From assembly GCA_039881145.1 (NCBI GenBank), contig JAYKKI010000061.1, positions 10,080,001-10,144,000 on the forward strand: 64,000 bases of DNA, read 5' to 3'. The notes under the pieces are model-generated. The model had not been told where the DNA came from, ran no database searches, and saw nothing but the letters and a program-made list of their open reading frames with translations. The translations under genes and the position numbers were made by a program. Shown piece after piece: positions 13,901-29,118 of the stretch (the first letter of the stretch is position 1; each line of letters opens with the position of its first letter). The stretch comes from Druceiella hillmani (Eukaryota > Arthropoda > Insecta > Lepidoptera > Hepialidae).

Positions 13901-16900
13901 AACTAAATAATAAAAATCAAACTGATACTGCAATTTCTGCTTGTACAGAAAAGTTTTATTTTGTTTTTATCCTTGCAATCTTGACGTGAGATTGAAATTT
14001 CTTATAATTAAAATTCGTGACACAGGTCTGCGAACCGTAATTGCAAATTATCATGTTTCCAAATATTAAATATATAAGTGATTTGAAGTATAATTTATAT
14101 CTCCTCGATGTAGATCTTTTGAGTTTGCCACGTTAATGCATAGTAATGGTCTCCAATTTATAATTTTGAATATTAAAAATGATCTAATTCGCAAGTATTG
14201 CATTTTTCTCCAATGTGGTTACATATTCCCTCTCTGCTCATTTCATGTGTTAACTCTTGTCCTAAACGACGCTAATATTTTTCCTGTTTGGACCTAGATT
14301 GATTGTTGGTCGCATAACCACTTTTTTATTTATTACCAACTATTTATCATTGATGATATAAAAAAGATTTACTTAAAGCAATAAAGAACTAAAATAAAAA
14401 TTTAAAAAAAGAACTAAGAAATCGATTTTATTAAAAAAACACATAGATAAAACGTTAAAAAAGTTAGTAAAATTACCTTTCCAGACTTAATTACCATATA
14501 CCTGATACTTCGTATCATTTATTTAAAAAATAATTAAAATAACAGTAAAACCCAATAGCAACATCTCTTTAAGTCTCTATATAAGAGATGAGCTCTTTAA
14601 AATTACATTGTGGACTGGGAGGTTAAAGTTAAAGCCAAATTATATATTTATGGAAGTAGAAGGACGTTTAAGTATATTTTATTTTACTTATTTAACATCG
14701 TAAAACTGGAGACATAATATGTGTAACTTAGGTGCAAGCAAGTATTTGAAGAGAAATGATGATTGCACTGTCATTTGTTTTATCACTTGACCGTTTTTTT
14801 GTTTTTACTATTTTTTATATTATTTTAATAGGATCTCTTACTTTTTTATATATTTCCTTGTTCCAAAACTTTTTAGTGTGAAATGTAGATATTTTTATTC
14901 GTAATGAGTTATTATCTTTAACTTCCTACCGGTTTCTCTTAGGTCACATATGCCAATAGAAAAATAATACTCGTCAATTTAATTTTTTTTTCCTTTTCTT
15001 TTTAATTAGTATTACATTTTAAGAGGTGATAAAATAGATAGACACGATGGACGTCATTCAAGAAAGGTAATTACATTTATCCTAGTCCATTTTGGGTTGC
15101 TAACAATAACATGACTTCTTTATATCATGAATCTTTTCATGCATTCTTATGTTTTTTACTCTGGTTGATCATTTTAAGTAAATTTTTTATGGGATATTAT
15201 TTATCGGAGCAAAAATAAATTGATTGTAATATGATAACTATAAAGTATATATGTAATAAATACACGTGCCTTAACATCTCTCTCTGGCTTCCGTAATTTA
15301 CGCCTATCTTATTAACAAATTAGAAACTGATCAGTTATATCCCCGTGTGCATAGTCTAAAGACGAACGCTTTGATTAGCCAATAAGCATTTACGATTTAG
15401 GGTTGTTCTAGAAAAAACTCGGAACATTTTAATGATCCAGCATTTTCTTATATGTTAGTGATCATTACTACCATTTTATTCTTCCTAGGATTATAACAAG
15501 AATCCAACTCTTGAAAGTACCCTAAGAATGCATGTCCAATCTAAGACAGAAATCTTTGTAACTTTAATTAGTAATTTCATTATCATTAAAATTAAAATAC
15601 CGTTTTAAATCTTAATGCTATTTGATTTTACAGTTCAGTGTCGAATTTTGTATTATGAATGTAAGATGTATGATGTATGAATGTAAGTATATTACATTTT
15701 ATAAGTAAATTTAATTATTAATTATAAATGAATTAAACGAAAGGTTGATAAATTATATGTTTGTGTGGAATAAATTTTAAATGACTTCGGTAAAAAAAAT
15801 CATGAGATCTAATTCCACAACGATTGAAAACGGGATTTAATGTTTTATTCATCGTTTAGATATAAGGTTTTTGGGAAATCCTCAAAAAGTCGAAGTGAGA
15901 AATTACAGTTAACAGCAAAATAATAAAGAAAAATATACAATTATTTTACACAGATCAGTGCAAAAAACTATTATGGCACCGCCAGTTGGGATAGTAGAAT
16001 TCACTTTGTATTTTTTGCAATTATCTACAAAGGTTTTGAAAAATGAAATTTTTAAAATTTTTTTTTGTGTTTTAAATTCTTTTAATGGACCAAAATTATT
16101 TAAATCAAGAAATCAAAATATAAGTATTCTTTTTTCATTTTACAACATCTGGCACGTCCATCTAGTGCGCTCATTTGTCCGACTGTGCCCTCATGATTGG
16201 CAACCTCGCGTAATACGATTCAGTTACGTACTGACACCGGGTTATGTTCTCGCCTTTAATTTAGCTTAATGAAAATAATTGGATAGCAGAATTATATTTG
16301 ACTGGAAGGATAAAAATGAGAGTGCAATAAATGAAACGTTTTTACCACGTTTTTGGCACGTTTTCTTGACTGTTTGTTTATTTGTTTGCAGGTATAAATT
16401 TTGCAAACAGTTTTAAACTAACTTCCCGCTGAGCTTAAAGACTTGAGACTTTAAACATAGCTCAGAACTGGATGACAAGGCAATGTGTGTGTACTGTATC
16501 TGCGTCTGTAACTGTGTTTTTGTCTGTATCCGTGTCTGTGTCTGTATTTGCGTCTATGTCTGTGGCTGTGTCCTGTATCTGTGTGTGCATGCGTGTGTGT
16601 GTGTCTGCGCGCGTGTGTGTATTTAATGTGTGTAATTTATAGACTTGGTAGTTTGTATTACAAAAGCCTCAAAACTAGCTATGCTGTGTCGTGCTATTAT
16701 TATTCTATGACACATTTAGTCTATACATTAACAAGGTGCTTGTTACAAAGATGATCGCTGGAGAAAGCGTGCAATGCACTGTGCCTGTCGCCGGCCCCTT
16801 GTGAATATTGGTCGATATGAAAAGAAATGACAAGCCGTGGAAAAGACCCTTATACGACACTGAGTTTCACTTGATTGTGAAATTAATTTAATTATTAAAA

Positions 16901-18337
16901 CGAATTTTTTTATGCGTATACAACAACAACATACGTTTATTTTGACAAATGATGTAAGTAATTGTCAAAGAAATAGTAATTATTATGGAACATGATAATT
17001 ATTAATATATAGTGTGACGTAAGTGCAATTAATTAATTCAACAAATGTATTTTTCATTTATTGTTCTTTAAATGAAGGCCAAAATATTAATAATAATTAC
17101 TTTAAATAATATCTATAATCGAATTATGAGAAAACAAATTTCGTAATTAATTTTATAATGCAGAGTTATAACATATGAAATATACGTAGTAATGTTTTTA
17201 ATGCAATGTTTGAAATTTTTCAGGTGAATACTTTTTTTATAAATACTCGTACTATTGATTTCAGGGAGAATTACGTAAACTAATGGTTAATTAAATTATT
17301 TTACATTGTTTTGTATATGATTTTGAATACCACGGTACATGTCATATTATATTTAATGGTAGTATTTTGTAATATAATAGTAATAACCTATTTACAGCCG
17401 TAATCTGTGTATAAGTGTTCTCCACTTATAGGTTTGTACATATTTTGTAGTTACCTAAGAATAAAATCAGTAATCACTCACCTATTATTGCCACGAGCTT
17501 GCACAGATAATAGACCAAATTATGACTGCGCTCCATTTTTCGACATATTGGAGTAAAAATCACTTCTAAAATCACATGTTATTGAAAATTAAATAACAAA
17601 TTAAATAACATAAACATTTTCAACATGCCGCCTTCCGTTTTCAATACATTTTCATTGTTGCACACGTTCTTCTCTTTGTTCGTGAACTCTATTACAAAAA
17701 TTGTTTTCGTTAACGGTACTTTTAATTTTCTCAAAAGCAGCCATAATACACGCAAGCATCCCTCTTTCATTGTCACAATCTTTCTCACACACTAAGTCTT
17801 TAATCAAAACTCACACAAAGAAGTTCAATGGGGTGATGTATTCTGAACATGGAAGCCAACGTATTGGTCCAAATCGACCTGTCTACTGGGTACCAAACAT
17901 TTCGTTTAGTCTATCATCAACTTCGACAAGGGAGTGCGTTCGACAACACAACTAAACACAAAGAGATTCGAAAGTAATCGACTAAATTAATAATTAACAA
18001 TTGATATGTGATCATTAATAATTTGATAGAAGAGAGTAGCAATATAACATATTTCTCTTCTCACTTGTCAACCCATTTTTACCTTTATTGCTTATGCGTA
18101 AGATTCAATTTATTTGCAACGTTCGAACGGGTGGACTCGCTTTTTATTGAACATGCTAGATAAAGTTATTATTAATAACTTTACCTGGCGATAAAATGTG
18201 TGTTCTGAAATTAAGGAATCGTACAGTTTTTCTTCAAATTTTTGTGGTGTTTTGTATAATATTATAAAATAATAAAGTACGTCCACTAATAAATTCCGTT
18301 TTCCACCAATGTCCTATGTATGTATATATATATATAC

Positions 18338-18385
<48 letters not shown>

Positions 18386-19719
18386 TGAGACATAGTGAAA
18401 TGAACGCACAACAAAAATTATATTAAATACGAGCATTAAAAATTAATCATATGTATTTAAAAACTCGCACGTTTATACGCTTTCATTTAATGCAAAACAC
18501 TTTGAGAAATACTTTTTTTTACCTTTTATTTCAACGTTCAAAATTATTATATCTCCCAAAATGAAAAATTAACTAGTATGCGTACCTATAATAGGACTAC
18601 TAATTCTTAAAAATATGCCAAATTTAAATTTTCTACGTCAAATGGTCGCTTAGCAAAATTCCTGTTATTGACGAACACCATGATAATTTAATAGTAAAAT
18701 AACAACGTCATTCTATGACTGCAGAGTTATAATTTTTTCACCATAATATAATCAATTTTACATGTCAATTAACATGGGCGTCGATAGTTTTAAAATTAGA
18801 AAATTTTCGATACGTGTAATTATCTTGTAAGACACGCAAAGTAAATGTACGAATTTAAAGAAAATATGGACACTATTTTCGCTATGTGACCATAGCCAAT
18901 CGGAGATCAAAGGTCAGCGAGAAAGCTGAGACTAAACATTTCTTAACAATACGCAGTAAACATTATCGCTAACGAGGTTCATGAAGTGAGATCTTCTGTA
19001 AAATATTGACAAAATTTTAAGGTTCCGATCAAATAAACACAAATACAAGTAGATGCGAGTCTTATTTAACAGGAGGACTTAGAATTTGAGGATCATCGTG
19101 AAACCTTTTTGGAATGCGTTCAACCTGATACTCCTGACTCAAAATCATATTTTAAATAATAAAATCCGTCCGAGACCAATTCATTTTAATTATAACAAAG
19201 TAACACCATTCAGATTTGCGGATCGTATAGGTTGCTTGGAAATTTCTTGAAAATAGTGAAACGTTCTAACCTCTCACGTTATTCAAATGAACCAAATAAA
19301 ACTAAACCTGTTTTATAAAAAAAACGCATCAAGATAATTTGTTCGTTACTGACACTAATATTGAAACTGAATCGACAGTTGCAATATTAAATTTGTTTGT
19401 CGTTACTTATATTGTCAGAAAGCAGGATTCATGGTGCAAAGCACTCGTTAAATAGAGACTGTGGAGCGAAAGGCCCACAAGCAACGCCAAATGTGGCGCC
19501 AGTCTTGGAATGATGACATCTAAAAGAACAGTTGGTATAAAATGGTTAGAATAGGCACAAAAAAAAATTGAGAGGAAAGATGTAAAATGACGGAGGTCTA
19601 CTGGTGCTTACTTTCGCAATGTTCTATGTAGCTAACTTTTCATAGTGTTCTATACTGTGGAACAGCGCTAAGGAGAGAAAATATTAATTCAACCCCTTAA
19701 TATTTCAATTGCCTCCAAA

Positions 19720-19771
<52 letters not shown>

Positions 19772-21988
19772 GCGAGAGAGAGAGAGAGAGATTCTAACAA
19801 ACAAATGTCGGTATAATGAAAAAGTATGCATATAGATAAATATTTTAAAGCCTGTGAAAACAATTCTCCATTTTGGAGAAATTGTAAACGTAGTTCATTG
19901 TCCTTACAACGTTGGAGAAATTTATAAATTCAATGAGTTTCGTTTATCATAATAGTATTTTTAAAGTGATTATTTTAAAAAAATACCCTTATAAATACCA
20001 TATCCCGTCAGCCACCTGCTGACTATCTGCTGGCACCGTCTCTTTTCCCTTTGACAATTTTACCTTGCACGAGCTAAAGATAAACGATCGTGACGCTCAG
20101 TTTCCTTTCTCTTCGTAATCTTTTGTACTGATAGTGTCTTAATTGATCTAAGTACTTCACGTTCGGGCAAAGTCTCCCTTACTCTTTGAGAGGCTATTCT
20201 TTCTCTGCACAAAAAATCCTTTAACACTAAACGATTAGCAAAGACAAACGAATGTCACGCTCAATAAATATCTCTCTTTTTCTTCGCGATTGATTGTACT
20301 GAATGTGCCTTTATTGATCTAAAGACAAACAAACTTTACGTTTAGGCAGTCTCTTTTATTCTTCGAGAGGTAATTTTTTCTCTGCAGAAAAAAAGAGTTT
20401 AGCAAACACTAAATGATTTTTTCTGCTCGTCTCTTTCATTTTCGTCTACTGAAGCTATTCTCTTCACGTCTGCTACCTTCCATGTTAGAACTGCTCCGTT
20501 TTTGTATAATACGTGAATATTTTAAATGAAATCATAAAAAAAAATTTAAATGAATAGAAAAGAATTAGTTTAATAATTAATCTTATCACGCTAACAAGCG
20601 TGTGGATAATTAGCACTCAAGCCAATGACGGCTGCTTATGTAGTCTCCAAAGAAAAAATTGGTGCTTAAGTGTATTAACACTATCTTTTGGTAAATTATA
20701 ATTAGTTGGCTATTTTTATGTGAAATAATACGATGTTATACACAAGAATCTGAGTTGCCTTACACTAAACATTATAAACAACGATGAAACTGCATTGGAA
20801 TTCACTCAGATTTCCGATATTTTTAGCGAGCATACAGAAAAACAGACAAAAACAGGAACATTGTTTTATAATAGATAGTGATAACACCATTTTCACTGAC
20901 AAGTACGACTTATCCTAATAAAATAATAATTTTGAAGTATCCATATAATTTCCGTTCTTGTGACTCGACTGTGAAATATTTCAAACGTTACGTTTTTACT
21001 TAAATTGAACTATTTCTAAGATTTCGAACACGTCAATTCAACATGCTACTTATTTGTCGCATTTTGATCGTCAGTTTATCTACATTTTGTAGATGGCCAA
21101 TACTGCCCACTTTCCCTTGGAGAAAAATTATACTATACTATACCTTTCTACATCTTCAAATTTTCTTCTTCTCCAGATGATGACATATTCTTTAAAATAT
21201 AAAACTGCAAGTTATAAAATCCTAAAGTATAAAGTTTTGCTAAGCCGGTTCAATTATTTTTGCATGATGCACATACCAATACATTCTCTCACTACCATTC
21301 TATTTAAGGAATAGAAATATTATTTTGTTTTAGAATCAGTAAGAAACAAGTTTAATATTTCATATGAATTATATTTGTTTAATGACTTGGAATAAATAAT
21401 AATAATTTTTATTACAATTCCTATTTCTCTACTTTTTGTTTTCCGCTTTATAAATTCCGTAACCAACTTAAAAAAAAGAGATTTTCAATTCAATTTCAAT
21501 CAATTTTTTTTACCCAAATTCTCGGACATTTATTAATCAATTTGGATAATTGTTTTTATTTGGTTGAAACTGATTAAAATTTGACCGTGTAAATTGAAGG
21601 TACATTATAGAATTCTTCAACAATGAATAGCAAAGGTGCCTTTATCTATTTCTAAAGTTAGAGGTGTTAAATCTGTAACTTTCAAACTTGACATTCTGGT
21701 AATAAAGTCTTCAAACTTTCGACTCTACTATCAACGATATAAATATTCTTTTTTACGAAATTAGAATATAATGGCTCCTTCATTATATTCTAATTTCGTA
21801 AAAAAGAAGATTTATATCGTGTGAATAAGTGGTGAAAGTAACTCTTCACTAATGCAGAGTAAACTCATCAAGTTTAGACATATTTAACTTGTGTTGTTAT
21901 AAATAGCTCGGTAAGCATATACAGCTACCCACAAAGGCAAGAAACAATTAAGGTTGACAGTTAAGTAAGTATATTATTAGGATATATT

Positions 21989-22027
<39 letters not shown>

Positions 22028-25000
22028 GTGTGTGTGTGTGTGTGTAAGTGTGTATTATGTACAGATACATACAAGCTTGAAAGACTGACGAGGGTCAAGC
22101 TTTTTAGGGTTAAAATTTTAGAGTCGGTGTCAAGTAAAATATAACAACATATGTGTATGAGATGTAGGTGAGGATGAAGAGAAGCGTCGACTTGGTGGCG
22201 GTTTAAAAAATTTCTAACAATTGCAGTATTTTGAAAATTTATTATGTTTGTGAACAAATATTTTAACGCAAAGCTTTCAACTAAGTTCTTGTAATTACAT
22301 TACTTCATTCTTTTCAGTTCGCTTTTTATTCGGTGGTTTTTAGTCAGTTAATTTTTTTATTGTCGATAAAGTTATGTAATTTCCGACACGAACCTGCTTA
22401 TAAAAATTTCAAAATTATGAAATCTGTTTTTCATAAAACATTCAACAAATTAAATGCTGCGCATAAATATACAATGTATGATATTATTTTGTATTCGGGG
22501 TACTCAATGTTGTACCTGCAACTTAACACATTCATTAAAAAATTACTAAAAATTACTTGCGTATCTCTAAATAGTTTTTAACCATATGCCAGAAAACCTG
22601 GGTATTTATTTCAATTACCTTTAATAAGTTCCTACCTAACGGTAGGTATATATAATTGCTGATGTGGGCCGTTGCAGATTCTAATTCTTAGAGATTGACA
22701 TTATCTGAGGCTAATGCTATTATTGAATATATTAATTATAAAAAAAATATCACAAAACCAACATTAAGGTTACATTAATTTAATATAACTAGGATCGTTC
22801 TTTTGCTCAATTCATAATAAACTTAAAAATCGTTACTAATCTTGTTTTAAAATATGTACATAAATAAAAGAAAATAATCGAACTGTCTCGTTATTCACTA
22901 ATCAAAATAAACTTTTTTTTCAGATAACGCTAATTGTACAGTAACAGGGGGTGGTCCAGATGACTGCGTGACTATTTACGAATGTCCCGCCGTGGTGAAT
23001 CTCCTGACTAACGACACGAATTCCATTACGAATAACACGTGTGACTATCTACGAACAATACAATGTGGCTGGGCTGATAAAGACACTCCGATGGTGGGTT
23101 TAAATTTCGTTGAATGATTTAACAAAGATAACAGATTGGTATAGAGTGGGAAGCGTTGAAATTAAAATAAAATTTAAGGGTAATTTGGCGTTTTCTAATC
23201 TGTATTAGTAAATTAAAGTAATTTATTAGCACATAATAGTTAGCGGTAGAAATAAACAACAAAGTTAAATTGACAAAACTTTAAAGCATTTCCACAATAT
23301 AACATGGAAAATAATTTTAGATTCGTTATATGTTTTAATGCTCACGCCAATTTTATTTTCGATATTTTAATAATATAGTCTATAATTTTTAATTTCTGCT
23401 TTTCTTTGGAAAAGTTAAATTCACAATATTCTCTAAAGGCGTTTGCGAATATTTGAGATATAACACATATATAAATAAACTTATATTTGGATAGATATCC
23501 AGGGGATAATGGATTTTACAGGGTTCTGTTTTTAGTAACTTTATAATATTGACCATAGGTTTATCTTCTTCAATTATACTCACTGATTGTTTATGAAAAC
23601 GAGTCTACATTTACGAAACCATGTTAACAAAGTTCTTAATTTTCAATAAGTAGAAAAGTTAATTAATTGAGTTCAACTGTATATATGCTGTCCACAGGTA
23701 TGCTGTCCACCAGATACGTCGCTTATAGACAAGACAATCGTAGGATCAAGGAAGCCATACAGTCATAAAAATCTGCATCTGCTGACAAAGCACGACTGCG
23801 GTCGGACGAGTGAGGAAAGAATTATGGGAGGGACCATTGTGGACCTCTACGAATTTCCCTGGATGGCGTTGCTATCTTATAATAATGGTTAGTTTTGTCG
23901 TACAAGCATATCTTCAATGTAGGAATACCTATAGACGGGCTTTAGTTCCAGATCAAGACAACGACAACAGATAACTCTTTGAGCGGTATTATCTTCACAA
24001 TATGAAAAAAATAAATATTAAATAGATCAAATAGTTTGAATTACAATAAAATGAAAAAAATTATTTCGACAATTTTCATCTCTTTGGAAAAAAGTGGCTT
24101 TAAAGTTTCACTTCAATTTCACGCAACTTGCAAAGTGTTGTATGTTATGTTCTGAAGAAGGAAAAGAAAAAACTGTACAAAATTGAGGCTGTCCAATAAA
24201 AAAAAAACATTTATATTCAACCAATTTAAGCAATACAGTAGCGAAGTATTTCGGTTTTAAAAGTTGCAACACAATTTCTACTATATGCGTTCTCATTTTT
24301 TTACGTGCTTTGGTATATAATAAAAATAGCTCCAATTTAGATATTGTATAAGACTTCGGAATGGATTTTATTTTTTTATAATTCGGGTGAGTTGTAATTT
24401 CCAAATCAAATTTTCGGTTTTTTTTTTATTGTTCCAAGTCTCTAATTGTGGAACCGTGACATTTTAAATCGAAATCATCTGGAGAGCGTAATTATGATTT
24501 TTAATACGTGTTTATGATTTTATTTCAAAAAAATATAATGCCAAGCAAATTACTATACTTTTATATGGGAAAACCAAAATGAAGCACACAGTCGTCATTT
24601 AAGCATCCCATGACAATATTAATTATATCAGTCACAAAATATTAGGTTTTCAACTAATAAACCTGCCATCTTGGTTCACAAAGTTATTTAATATTTTCAT
24701 ATATTACGAGTAAAATTAATTTTTGATTATGTAAACATTATCTCTTGTTACTAGCATGTATGTAGAGATAAAATTTCTTCCTTGCAGAATTTTTTGGGGT
24801 TTTCCTCTGAAAAATTGAGCAAATGCAACCTTAAGATTTAAAAAATTTTCTTCTGATTATTTACGCGATAAAATATATGATGGTCGAAGAGAGTTAAGTC
24901 TAGAGGATACGGTGCGAAAGAACAAAGGAATTCAGGAAAGTTGAAAAATCAGCAATTTCATGCACTCAAGGGGTGTTAAGTTTGCAGTTCTTCCACGAGA

Positions 25001-28000
25001 CAAGAAGTTGTTTTTCTGATGCTGTGTGACAGCATGAGTGCAAACCAGCCAGTAACGCAAACTTAGCTTGGGATTCGTTTCAATAATTCCTTTAAATTTT
25101 TCCGAATTTAATGCATCGGGTCATTCTGAGTGAAGAAAATCGGAGACAATTTTCTTCTTTGAATGTTTTAAGCCAATGTTTTCCCACGTCATAGAAATAC
25201 ACCTTCTCCCATACTTGTATATATATTATGTTTTGCTTTACTCTTTTTTCACCTTAAACGAATTCATAATATAAGAGCACTCTAAATTATCATTGCTAAA
25301 TGTGCATGTATATATATATATATAGTATGTAAATATATTTTTTTTCTATATATTTGAAGATAGTTTTTAAATTGCAGGGATAACTCGGGAGTTTGAATGC
25401 GGTGGCAGTTTGATAACTGAAAGATACGTACTGACCGCGGCGCACTGCATTACAAATCAACTCCTGGGCGTGCGGATTGGAGAACACCATATCAAACGCA
25501 AGGAAGATTGCATTAACTTTTTGGGTAAAAAACACTGTGCGCCCCCTGTCCAGGTTGAGTATTCATTTATCCACTATTAATCACATATTTCCGGTTTCAC
25601 CCGAGCAAAAAGTCACCATAACTGCAATTAGTTATAATATTTTTTTGTCTGTTTATATAATAATATTTTAGATTGATTTATAAAATAGTAGGGTATATTT
25701 GTCGGTTCGAATACTTCGATTTGTGTACTTCGAACACAGAACACGAAACTCTTACGACCAATGGTGTATAATAATTACACTAATTTTGTAATTTTTTTTG
25801 TATATCACATTTTCGTTTACAATGTTTCCGGCATTATTTTAACATAACTAAACTGAATCATAAGAGGCGTTTATATTTAGCAATATGAAAATTAGACTTT
25901 TTTATGTTGTCTAAATTACCTTCATAGTTTACCTTAATGTATGTCAATTCTAGGTTCCGTATATACAGGAATACATTTTGATGAGTAACCGAAAGAGCAA
26001 TTAGAAAATGGCACCAAAATCATAAAATGAAATAAAAATACAAAATATAATAAAAGAAGAAATCGAATGTAACCAAACCTACACCATCGATTTGTTTAAT
26101 TAAAATATCTTCAGAAACGTGAGATGTAATTAACATAGGAGACAAATTGAATTCATTAAAATTGCAAAACGAAGTGTTAGATTACATGATAAAAGAATTA
26201 CTGATATACTTTAGACTTAAGAATGATTTAAATTTATATCAAGTCTTTACAAATTATCTATGCAACATCTTAATAATGGCTTAAATGAAATTTCGCATTG
26301 GGCGGATAGCAGTGCGCAATTTCTAAAAAGGGTCGCAAATAATATGTTTATTAAGGAAATTTTCATTTGAACTTTCAGGACATCCTCATTGAGGAACCAA
26401 TTAAACACAAAGACTACGTAAGGCAATATCACCTAAATGATATTGGGTTAATACGACTAAAATGGAATGCCGACCTTAGCCGAAGTAAGTCTTCCAAATT
26501 TTTTCATTATTTTAGATTTATCTCTTGGGATTCGAAAAAAAATCATTCCATGTATATCGTGAACATGTATTTCATTGTGTATATGGTTGTAACTTTTTAT
26601 ATTAAGGAATAAGAAGTTCTCCAAAAAATTACTACTAAGAGACTCCATGAAAATTATGGTCGTGATACAATGAATACAGCCTTAATCATGATGATGGTTG
26701 CCATATAACTTCCCATCTCAACCTTTTTTATATTTTAATAAATTTGTATAAAAAAAGCGTTAGGCATGCCAGTACAAACAAATAAAATACACAGACAAAC
26801 TCAAATGAACATCACTCTATTTGTGGTTAGTCTTGAACAATCAAGCAACTGTATATATCCATTTCTGAAGCAAGTAATATAGCCGAAGAAATTAAGAGAC
26901 AGGTTAGTTCTCGGACATAGTAGATATTACAATGTTTCAATATTACAATGTTTTTATGACCCGCTAAAGATACGTCTTTTTCATGATTCTAAGACGTTAG
27001 ACCAATTTTGGCAATAACAAGTATTTTATATCTCTATTAAAGTTTATGAATAAGCATATTAGCTTATTCATAAACTTTTGTCAAGTGCTTCGTGTCAAAA
27101 ACTGACATCTTCCTAGAAAAGTTTATTTATAGTCAATTAACAAGACATTTTAATGTTTTATTAATTACGATTAGCTTGATCCAGACTTTTGTACATTTTT
27201 TTTCTATATTACTACAATTCCCGATCCAGAAATCTCAAAAAGAAGTCTCCGGACTGACACAACCCCGACGACTTGGCATGAAATCCGAGTGGAAATTCGG
27301 AATATGAAATTTAAGGGCTTTGTATATAGTCGGAGCGTGAAATAAACTTGTTGACGTTTTCATTAATGATAGACTGAAGAGTTTAGTTATAACATTGTGG
27401 GATTTATGGATTATGCCATCTCAACAACATGGTGATGAAAAATACAACTTTTAATCATACAGATATGCATAAAGTTACCCGAAAACCACCAAATGCAAGA
27501 ACTCTAAACAAAATTGGTCATATACTAATAGATTTAAGACATAGAAGCAGCCTACTGGAAGTGCGAACTTTCTGAGTAGCGAATGTGGCCGCGGATCTTT
27601 TTCAAATAATCTTAAAATTGTGTCACAAAGTCAATAGATTTTTCAATATGAGCAATTCAAGAAGGCTGGAATACCTAGAAAATACAAAAAAATAAATACG
27701 GGATAGACTTTCAACTTATGAAAAACTCAACAAATTGAGATTGCTTGGCATAATCTAAAATAAATTATGAATTAAGGTTCTGAGAAAATGATACCAAAGT
27801 ACGAAGCAAAAATTCAAATTCAATGATTTTATGAGGAATGTCGTGCCGTAACAGAAAGGAAAAACAAGGCATATAAATGCATGATGCAAAAGGTTATTGT
27901 AGATTTACAGAATAAAAAAAACGAATACACCTTTATGACTTATAAGCTGATATTAAAAATCTTAAAACACAAAAGGAAACCAGGGTGTTTTACAATTATA

Positions 28001-29051
28001 ACAGAGAACTTAATTGAGATATGGAAGAAATGCTGCTTAAATGGCGTTAACATTTTTAAGAGCTGCTTGAAGGTACAGACAGATCAAAAGTGTTTACTAT
28101 GCCTAATGTACTACCTACCATAGAGAGTGCAAATTTAGTAATAGAAAACGACCCACCAACCCTCTTGGAGGTAGAACAGGCAATTAAAGAGCTAAACCAT
28201 GGTAAACCTACTGGACCGAGTGCAATAGAAGTAGAGCTCATGAACATTAAAGACACTAAACTAAACAATAAAATACATAACCTTATCTGTTGTATATGGA
28301 AACAGGAAAAAGGATCTATCTCTCCTGTATACAAAACAGTAGACAAGATGGAATGTGGTATTTACAGAGGAATCTCGCTGTTGAATACAGCATATAAAAT
28401 CTTCTCCACCATTCTCTATAAACGATTGAGTACGTACAGCACCAAAATTATTGGGAAATAGCAATGTGGTTTCCAAAGAGGAAGAACAGCGACTGATTAA
28501 ATACACTCCATTAGATGAATTTTAAATAGAACAAATAAATGTGACATAGGCACCTACCATCTCTTCATCGATTTTAAAGCTGCATATGATAGCATAAAAT
28601 TAAATAAAATTTAAAAATAAAATTTAACGTCCCAAAATAATTAATAAACCTCCCAAAAATGACTCTAAGAAAGGTAAACTGTAGAATCAAAAAATATTTC
28701 TCAGAACTTTTCTACAACAAAAAAATCTGCGACAAGGAAAATCACACTTATGCCTTTTATTTTGAAAAGGCGGTGAGGGATTCTGGACTAAATTATAGCG
28801 AACAACCCAGCTGTTGACTTTTGCTGATGATATCGACATCGTTGGGCGAATCAAACAGGCTGTTGTTTAAGCTTTTGTCTCACTTGAAAGCAACGAGCAG
28901 CAAGAAAGATGCGACTAACTATTAACATAGATAGAAAGAAATTCATGATCGCAAGCAATAAAATTGTGAATTTATCCCCCCTGATCCATAACTCTACTTT
29001 GAAACTGTGAAACAATACAAATATCTGAGCACAATAATCTCAAGCTACAAA

Positions 29052-29118
<67 letters not shown>

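Noticed and set aside
15958..16269. 103-residue ORF
   Set aside because: AT-driven composition, no domain and no splice context; likely chance.
17701..17955. 84-residue ORF with a GC-richer end
   Set aside because: No recognisable family and no acceptor/donor pair fitting the frame.
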